This document shows positions 57,401-64,000 of a stretch of DNA of 64,000 nt, one piece after another. The notes below the pieces were generated by a model. The model was given only the letters and a program-made list of their open reading frames with translations, did no database searches and was not told the origin of the DNA. Each line of letters begins with the position of its first letter. The first letter of the stretch is position 1. Location of the stretch: NCBI RefSeq assembly GCF_009905375.1, contig NC_133656.1:238557996-238621995 (forward strand), given 5' to 3'. The DNA is from Apium graveolens (Eukaryota; Streptophyta; Magnoliopsida; Apiales; Apiaceae). The position numbers and the translations under genes were made by a program.

Positions 57401-60400
57401 GTGGGCAGTCACAAGCTTTATCAGACCCTTGCAAGAATTTTAAGACTTGTAGGTTTATCTTTACTTGCAGGTTAGCTTTTGAAATTAGGTCTCTTTGTTT
57501 TTTTAATATTTTACCAGTCTAAGCTTATGCCAGGTCATTTTCCCAATTGTACGTAGACTCCCGAAGTGAAGCATCACTGTCAGTTGTTGCTGATATTCCA
57601 CTAGGCTACATACGAAAATTGGTTTCTGAGATTCGAACAAAGAGTTACAGTAAGGAAAGTTGGAAATCTTGGTACCATAGAACTGGTTCTGGACGTTTAG
57701 TGCGACAGGCTAGTGTTGCTGCATGCATTCTTAATGAGATGATATATGGTCTGTCAGATCAAGCAATTAATTCATTTAGTAAGATGTTTAACATGCCCAG
57801 TATAAGATGGGAAGAAGTAGATGGGAGTGTGATGGTAGATGATTATTATATGCAACGGGGTGGAGTCGGGCATACTGGGCCAGATGAAACTGTTTGGAGG
57901 TTTTGTCAAAAGGATGGAAGGAGTCATTTGATTGATTGTGTTGGTAGTGTATTACATGAATATTTATGCAGCGAAATCTGGGATCTTCCGAGTGCAAAGC
58001 AGGATTTTGTTGAACTATCTGATATTGAAGATGGGGATATTACCTTGCATTTTTTTCGTGACAATGCTATGATGCACCAGGAAAGATACATTTTCCTTCA
58101 CTTTGTGGCTTTCACATTTTCATTTATTACGTAAAAAATGTAAAATGAATTTGTTGTTTGTATATCTAAAGCTCTGTTTCTTTTTTGAAACAGGTTGTTA
58201 TAGATGGGATAGGAATATTTAATATGTGCCTGGGCGGGGATTTCACATCATGTGGATTTCTTCATTCTTCACTCTATGTGTTGCTTGAGAATCTAATTTG
58301 TTCTGACTTCCAAACTAGAAGTGCATCTGATGCGGTTTTACATGTTATTGCAGCTACATCTGGCTATCCAACGGTGTGATGAAGTGATATGCTTTCTTCA
58401 GTTTACTTGAACTTGATAGGAAATTAATTTATTCAAACTTGTTGCAGGTTGGGCACTTGGTGGTAGATAATTCAGACTATATAATTGACTTTGTTTGTCA
58501 ACAATTGCGCCATTTAGATTTGAACCCTAATGTGCCAAGTGTGCTTGCTGCTATGCTTTCCTACATCGGAGCAGCACATAATATATTGCCATTACTGGAG
58601 GAGCCGGTAAGTGTCTATATAAATCCTATTCTAGGCAATGTATCTTGGCCTTATGAGGTTTAGAGGATTTGTATACTAATTTTTATTAGTTTTTTATATA
58701 GTGAACTGGCAAAGATACAAGGGTTCCATCTCAAAAGATTAAATGAAAAAATAATTTTTATTGTGATGCTCTTTAGATTTTTGTTTTTACTTGTGCTTCT
58801 ATATATTGTTCCTAATGAATAATACCAATATCTAATATATTTTACAGATGAGGTCTGTTTCACTGGAGCTCGAGATTCTTGGCAGGCATCAACATCCTGA
58901 ATTAACTATTCCTTTCCTAAAGGTATTTGTGTAATGAAATCTATATGCAAATGGTTCTAGTTAATCATACAATCATTCAATGCTAAATACAAGTACAAAT
59001 TGTCTGCCTTCATATAATAAGATATTAATGCAAATCTCTAGAAATTGTCTCATAATTCAACATCAATAGATGTCATTTATTGTAAATATTAAAGTAGTAC
59101 ATACAGTATATTGTACTCTTCTTATTGTACATATTGTTTTTTTTTTCTTAGGCAGTTGCAGAAATTGTGAAGGCATCAAAGCGGGAGGCTGTCACGTTGT
59201 GTTCTCAGGCAGAGTCGTATTTAGAGATTGTCAAATCTAAAAAGTGTACTATGGAAAATGAGATAAAATGTGGTTTAGAGTGTTCAGTGTTGCACGATCA
59301 CAATAACATTGGAGCTACTCCTGTGGATTGTGGTTAGTATTCCAAACTTTGACAATGGTTTACATAATGATAATGTAGCTGTAACATCAATGACTTAATT
59401 AGGCTTAGTCTGGTATTCTGGTATCAACAATGTGAACCTAGTCCCAAGACATTCGGTAATGGACAACTTAGCATACCTGTGGTAGTTGTTACTGTGTGAA
59501 TGTAGTTGCAACAAATTCATGATACAAAAAAATCCTATCCCATTTGTTTTAATTGTTAGCATACAATTGGGTGAATGTCTTTCCCAGTTGCATTCATAAG
59601 TCTCATACATATCTGCAACATTCATCTATAGTTATGCACGTGTGCAGCATGTCTTCTGACTTCTCACATTACTGTTACTCCTGAATCATGATGTATGTTA
59701 ACGCACTTCCGGAAAGAGAATTCTCTGGCGTGGACTTGCAAAATACTTTGTTTTCCAAAAACTTAATATTATCATTCACAAAATTATATGATTGCCAGCT
59801 TTCCCACAAGAAATACTGTATGTTACAATGTGACTAGATGGGTTAAAGCTTGTCCTGTCTTTACTCTTTGGACCAGAAGTTGGAAATCAGCACATATTTG
59901 CCCAAAAAATAGAAATGAATTCAGGGTTGTTAAAATTGGCTTATCCATGACTTTTAGTCCATATAATGAGGATTTTTTTTTCAAGAACTACCCAGTAATG
60001 CTCTATCATACTTTTCTTAAGTCTCATTGTCTGAAGTTTGAAAGAATAAGATACGCAATTGAAAGTTTAAGAGATCTTTGTGGTTTTTTAAAATAATTTA
60101 AACACTACTCTTACTCATACCTTTGTTAACTTAACCACAAATAATCTTGACCAAGCTTTCACACCCGCTTTTTAAATGTGTTCTGGGACCAGGATTCATG
60201 AGCTAACCCAATTTGAGTGAAGTTCAAGTTTTTTCTTAATTAATTTTATGTAAATTTTAACGTTTTTTTATTCTAATAACTACTGAGAAAATCAATTGAA
60301 TTCTATACCAGGAAAACAGAGCGGTGACTTCGTCAATAATGTAGATGCCTACATGGAAGAGGTGGAGTCGATGTTGCTCACATTGAATGATTTTAGAAGG

Positions 60401-62628
60401 TATAGACGTACAGTTGGCTCGATAGTTGGTTCATGTGTGACGGCTGTGACACCTCTTCTTATTTCTGCAATGCAAGTGGCTAGCCTAGTTGCCTTTGATA
60501 TCATTGAGGTATAATGTTTTCTATTTATAGTGTTTGCTAATTTATTGAGTGTGTCATATGTGTAACTAGTCTATAGTTTACACTTATTCTGACTGCTTAG
60601 GGATTTCGTTTAAAAAATACATGACGTCATATTATTTTGTCTAAAAAAAAGCTCCTGCATCAGCAGGGTCTGGCCTGGTCCTTGTAGTTCAGAAAGTGAC
60701 CGTTTCAAGGGGTTTTAACCCTGGTCCAATAATATATTTCAAATTGTTCTCATTGTTTTTCATTACCGATGATCTGCACCTGCAGAATACGTAGTCCAGT
60801 ATAACTTTCTAGAAAGGCAAACGACCTATCCTGGTGACTTGTAAACACATTCAGAATCAAAAGTGTTTGATCAGTCACTTATCTTTTTATATGGCATTGC
60901 TTATGACAAGGATAAGTGGACATCATTAAGGAGAGTAAGGTCCCTAAGTGACTACTAAAAATAATTCTTTGCATAGTGTGGAACCAGTTATATGTTGTTG
61001 GCTCCTATTAATAATGAACCTAGAGCTTTTTGTAAGAAATTGGCATTCAAGAGCATGTGATTTACATTTATCTTCCAACTTTATTATCTACTCTTGTTAC
61101 TGATATTGCATTTTAGGTGTCTATGTCTCATTTTTTGTTCTACACTGCTGCTTAAAACTTAGGATGGCATTCTGGCTCTTGCAAAAGTGGAGGTGGCCTA
61201 TAAAGATGAGAAGCAGACTATGGGGGTAATTGAAGAAATCGTAGATTTGTATTCGCGATACGATCTTAAAGATGCGCTGGATGCAGACGAGAATGTAGCA
61301 GATGAGAACAGGTTGCTTCCTGCAATGAATAAGATATGGCCTTTCCTGGTTTCATGTTTCAAAAGTGGGAACCAGTTGGTGAGCGTTGCTATACCTTTGC
61401 TTGGTTATATTTTTGTGTAAATATGCACCTCAACTTTTGTTATACATTTTTTTTTGGTCGGTAACTTTTGTTATACATTAATTTCATATACTTTCCATAA
61501 ATTTCAAAAACATCATTGTGGCATATTTATATGTTATCCAGTTCCCATAATCAACTCGACCTTTCTGCTGTGATGCTATACCGCCAAAAAGAGAGACATT
61601 TTCTTTAAACTGATTATTATAAATGAAGCATTGCATTTTAAACAGTACGGTATCATTACTGAGCTTAAGAGTGTGGTTGGGATAGGTGATGGATGACATA
61701 TAGGAGCTTCGTTGTTATATGTTAATTTTTTTTTTATTAATGTATCTCTTATTTTCTAGTAACACCAAAAAAATGTATACCTTCTAGGGTTTAGCACTCT
61801 ATATTTCGATTTAAGGATGTGTGATCTTCACTGTTATTTTTTTGTAGTTTCAAGCAATCTGTTCAAGTGGTGATGCACTTATGGTCTATATCCTTATAAT
61901 TGAAATCTAGTAGCTCATTTGTTTTACTAATTCATGCTTTGTAAAAAGCTCGTTGTATATTCTAACGGTTGATTTAACAGGCTGTTCGCAAATGTTCGGC
62001 TGTAATAAGCAGTTCAGTACAAGTTTGCGGGGGAGATTTCTTTTCACGCCGCTTCTATACTGATGGGGGGCACTTCTGGAAGCTTCTAAACACATCACCA
62101 TTTAAGAAGAAACCTTTCTCAAAACAAGATAAAGCACCCCTACAACTTCCTTACCGAAGTACTCTTATGGCATCCGAGGGTTCAATGGCCGAGGTGTCTG
62201 ATATGAAAGTTCAGGTGGCAGTTCTCAATATGATTGGTGATATATCCCGGAACAAAAGGAGTGCTTCAGCACTGGATGCAGTCCTCAAAAAGGTGAGTGG
62301 TATTGTTGTAGGGATTGCATGCAGCGGTGTCACTGGGCTTCGTGATGCATCTATAAATGCCCTAGCTGGCCTTGCCAGTATTGACCCCGATCTGGTTTGG
62401 CTTCTTTTAGCCGATGTTTACTACTCAGCCAAGAAAAGCACACCATCACAGCCCTCTGCAGATTTTCCAAAAATCCATCAAATTTTGCCCCCACCGCCAT
62501 CTACCAAAAGCTACCTTTATGTACAGTACGGAGGCCAGAGTTATGGTTTTGACATAGATTTCTATTCAGTAGAAATTGTTTTCAAAAAATTACGTTCACA
62601 GGTTTTCATTTCCCAGTTCCACATTTAG
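51450..62628 (+). CDS. TTI1: TTI1 homologue (TELO2-interacting protein 1), HEAT-repeat cochaperone
   Basis: Seventeen exons, 4143 coding bases, 1380 residues: 51450-51625, 52963-53134, 54360-54665, 54783-54872, 55333-55815, 55986-56093, 56454-56584, 56720-56852, 57107-57470, 57557-58080, 58194-58373, 58448-58606, 58848-58922, 59152-59332, 60312-60508, 61163-61378, 61981-62628. All junctions hold phase. The protein is an alpha-helical HEAT/ARM solenoid. Conserved plant TTI1 segments include YTLFPLLLLLDRA, SVAEGVLKCLEELLKKC, CVHPAQKVRKALLAAIEGLL and RQASVAACILNEMIYGLSDQ. TTI1 forms the TTT complex with TELO2 and TTI2, which with HSP90/R2TP stabilises the PIKK kinases TOR, ATM and ATR. Donors after exons 3 (GC) and 10 (GA) are non-canonical. 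The start fits the family and lies behind a TATA/telo-box promoter. Confidence 0.88.
51690..52600 (+). repeat. Degenerate tandem repeat in TTI1 intron 1
   Basis: About six copies, 135-200 bp each, of a unit with gaaatgatgtgtgattatgt, then ttagtttttctgtttaggtt and gtttgattgcgcgtttatat. Copies begin near 51719, 51918, 52054, 52208, 52352 and 52520. T/G-rich on the transcribed strand, no stop-free frame. It fills most of the 1.3-kb first intron. Confidence 0.8.
53135..54359 (+). other. TTI1 intron 2
   Basis: A 1.2-kb intron with GT/AG ends; no transposon ends, ORF or RNA gene recognised inside. Confidence 0.6.
59333..60311 (+). other. TTI1 intron 14
   Basis: A 979-bp intron. A stop-free stretch at 59788-60096 (102 codons) has no recognisable similarity and no coding-like composition; I treat it as chance. 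Confidence 0.55.
60509..61162 (+). other. TTI1 intron 15
   Basis: A 654-bp intron with GT/AG ends. Nothing recognisable inside. Confidence 0.55.
61379..61980 (+). other. TTI1 intron 16
   Basis: A 602-bp intron with GT/AG ends. A few short direct repeats (cttttgttatacatt twice near 61432-61476) but no element. Confidence 0.55.
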
Positions 62629-63593
62629 ATCTCGCGAGACAGCATATTCATGTACAGTTAGGAGGTAATAGGCATATTGTCATTTCTGAATTAGTACCAG
62701 TTACTGAAAATGCAGTACCGATCATGTATATACGCTTTTAAGCTTTGTATGAGCTTGAATGTCGATGCACTGAAATTTACAGATTTTAGCTCTTCTAGTG
62801 ACAGAATTGTAGCAAAGAAGATGCCAACTGTTTGTTGTTCACTTTTGTAATTTGTATTTGTTATCATAGGAGTACAGATAAACCTCTTTAAAGTAATATG
62901 GTTGGAACCAAGAAAAAAATATTATTTCAACGATTTTATTATTTTATTAGGAGTAAATATACATTATGTTCATTATACCGGAGAAAAATATTATTTTAGC
63001 GAGATTAATATTTTATTGATTATTACTTCGTCGAGGTTCAACTGTATATATGTTAGACGTAAATGTTTGTTGGTGATATAACATTTTTTAAAGATCGTTA
63101 TTATTTGGTAAGATACTAATAAAATGTAGCTCTTTATTAATGAGGTAAAAGTCACTTATATTTCAGATTAAACTTTTTGAGTTAAAAAATTTCATTGTGG
63201 AGTTTTTGAAATATTCCAAATCAAGGATCAGTTCTGTCATCTGCCGCATTTGATAAATTTAGACACATTTTATTTAACAGGACTTGAATCTGGAAATCTA
63301 AAAGTTATTGATGCGAAATTGGAATATTTGGTAGGACCTAAACAATAAAATACAGATTATTAGAGTGCAATGAAATTACTCAATTGTTTAAGGTCTTATC
63401 TTTTATTGTCCCGATTTTTGTGTTCGATTTTCGCTCATACCCGAAATTTGTTAGAACGTATACTAAATTGTAAGCCAAATTTGTAAAAAAAAATACCGAT
63501 TATTAGTTGCCAAATATTTTATTTTCCCATTTTAAATCAAAATATTTCATTCAACATAACATAGTAAACAAATTACCATTGTTGATATTAACA
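62629..63593. other. TTI1 3' region and spacer to the PPR gene
   Basis: The first 250 bases are probably the TTI1 3' untranslated region. Near 62890-63010 short self-similar words (aatattattt, ttattttattaggagtaaat) occur. No gene seen. Confidence 0.45.
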
Positions 63594-64000
63594 ATGAACA
63601 AATTAAGCAAGGCTTTAAACCAAATATTTCACAACTCATTTCAGCCAGTGCCAGATTATTATGCGTTATATTCTCAAGCTTTGCAACTTTGTATTGAATT
63701 GAGAGCTTATAAACAAGGCAAATTGCTGCACAGCCATCTCATAAGAAATGGGTTGCATTCGAATTTATATACCAACACTAAACTGATCATATTTTACTCA
63801 AAAGTAGCAGAAATGAGAAGTGCACGCAAGGTGTTTGATGAAATGTCTGAGAGAAGTGTGGTGTCTTGGACTGCAATGGTATCTGGGTATTGTCAGAATG
63901 GCGATTCTGATGAATCTTTGAAGGTGTTTGGGGAAATGCATAGGGAGGGTGTTAAGTCTAATCAGTTTACGTATGGGAGCGCGTTGAGGGCGTGTACTAG
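63594..64000 (+). CDS. Pentatricopeptide repeat (PPR) protein, 5' part
   Basis: An open frame from ATG 63594 through the window end (135 codons seen). It encodes QGKLLHSHLIRNGLHSNLYT, then KLIIFYSKVAEMRSARKVFD, EMSERSVVSWTAMVSGYCQN, GDSDESLKVFGEMHREGVKS and NQFTYGSALRACT. This is the P-L-S motif series of plant PLS-class PPR proteins (ARKVFDEM, VVSWTAMVSGY). Such proteins bind specific RNAs in mitochondria or chloroplasts, many for C-to-U editing. The C-terminal E/DYW part would lie beyond the window. The N-terminus, with few acidic residues, could be an organelle presequence; which organelle is unclear. Confidence 0.9.
   Translation, partial: MNKLSKALNQIFHNSFQPVPDYYALYSQALQLCIELRAYKQGKLLHSHLIRNGLHSNLYTNTKLIIFYSKVAEMRSARKVFDEMSERSVVSWTAMVSGYCQNGDSDESLKVFGEMHREGVKSNQFTYGSALRACT

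Noticed and set aside
57788..57997. Minus-strand ORF of 69 codons
   Set aside because: Antisense of TTI1 exon 10.
59788..60096. 102-codon ORF in TTI1 intron 14
   Set aside because: No similarity, ordinary intronic composition, and the flanking exons join perfectly without it.

Overview
The window is nuclear DNA from a flowering plant, most likely a eudicot. Genes have many short exons with GT/AG introns, intergenic DNA is very AT-rich, and nearly every gap holds plant transposon debris (Mutator, hAT, PIF/Harbinger, CACTA, Helitron, SINE, LINE and LTR remnants). I cannot fix the species from sequence alone. Nothing bacterial, viral or organellar was seen.

Layout. 1-2300: decayed Mutator-like (MULE) transposase tail, a small GRF zinc-finger gene on the opposite strand, and a MULE-type terminal region. 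2300-5800: degenerate tandem repeats. 5835-23688 (minus): one intact 24-exon LRR-malectin receptor kinase (LRR-RLK subfamily VIII-2, CORK1/IGP clade), 1036 residues. Its last intron carries a three-layer nested transposon palindrome. 23950-27400: a SINE, a hAT-like MITE and short duplications, with no gene. 27408-30300 (minus): a C48 cysteine protease like the NEDD8 protease NEDP1/DEN1, with a 2-kb 5'UTR intron filled by a tandem array. 30300-39400: LINE scrap, hAT MITE, a 2.36-kb PIF/Harbinger element with a dead transposase, and Stowaway-like MITEs. 39659-40033 (plus): a single-exon SAUR gene. 40328-50700: Helitron, solo LTR, CACTA remnant, a second probable LTR and a broken retroelement-like coding block. 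51450-62628 (plus): a 17-exon TTI1 (TELO2-interacting protein 1) gene, 1380 residues, with two non-GT donors. 63594-64000 (plus): the 5' end of a PPR gene running off the window.

The host genes are functionally unrelated: cell-surface receptor kinase, deneddylase, auxin-response small protein, PIKK-stability cochaperone and organellar RNA-binding protein. They do not form a cluster. I found no convincing undescribed system. The most notable points are the nested Mutator palindrome in the receptor-kinase intron, the missing GT donor after TTI1 exon 10, two GC-AG introns, and a pair of hairpins with a compensatory base change inside the retroelement-like block.
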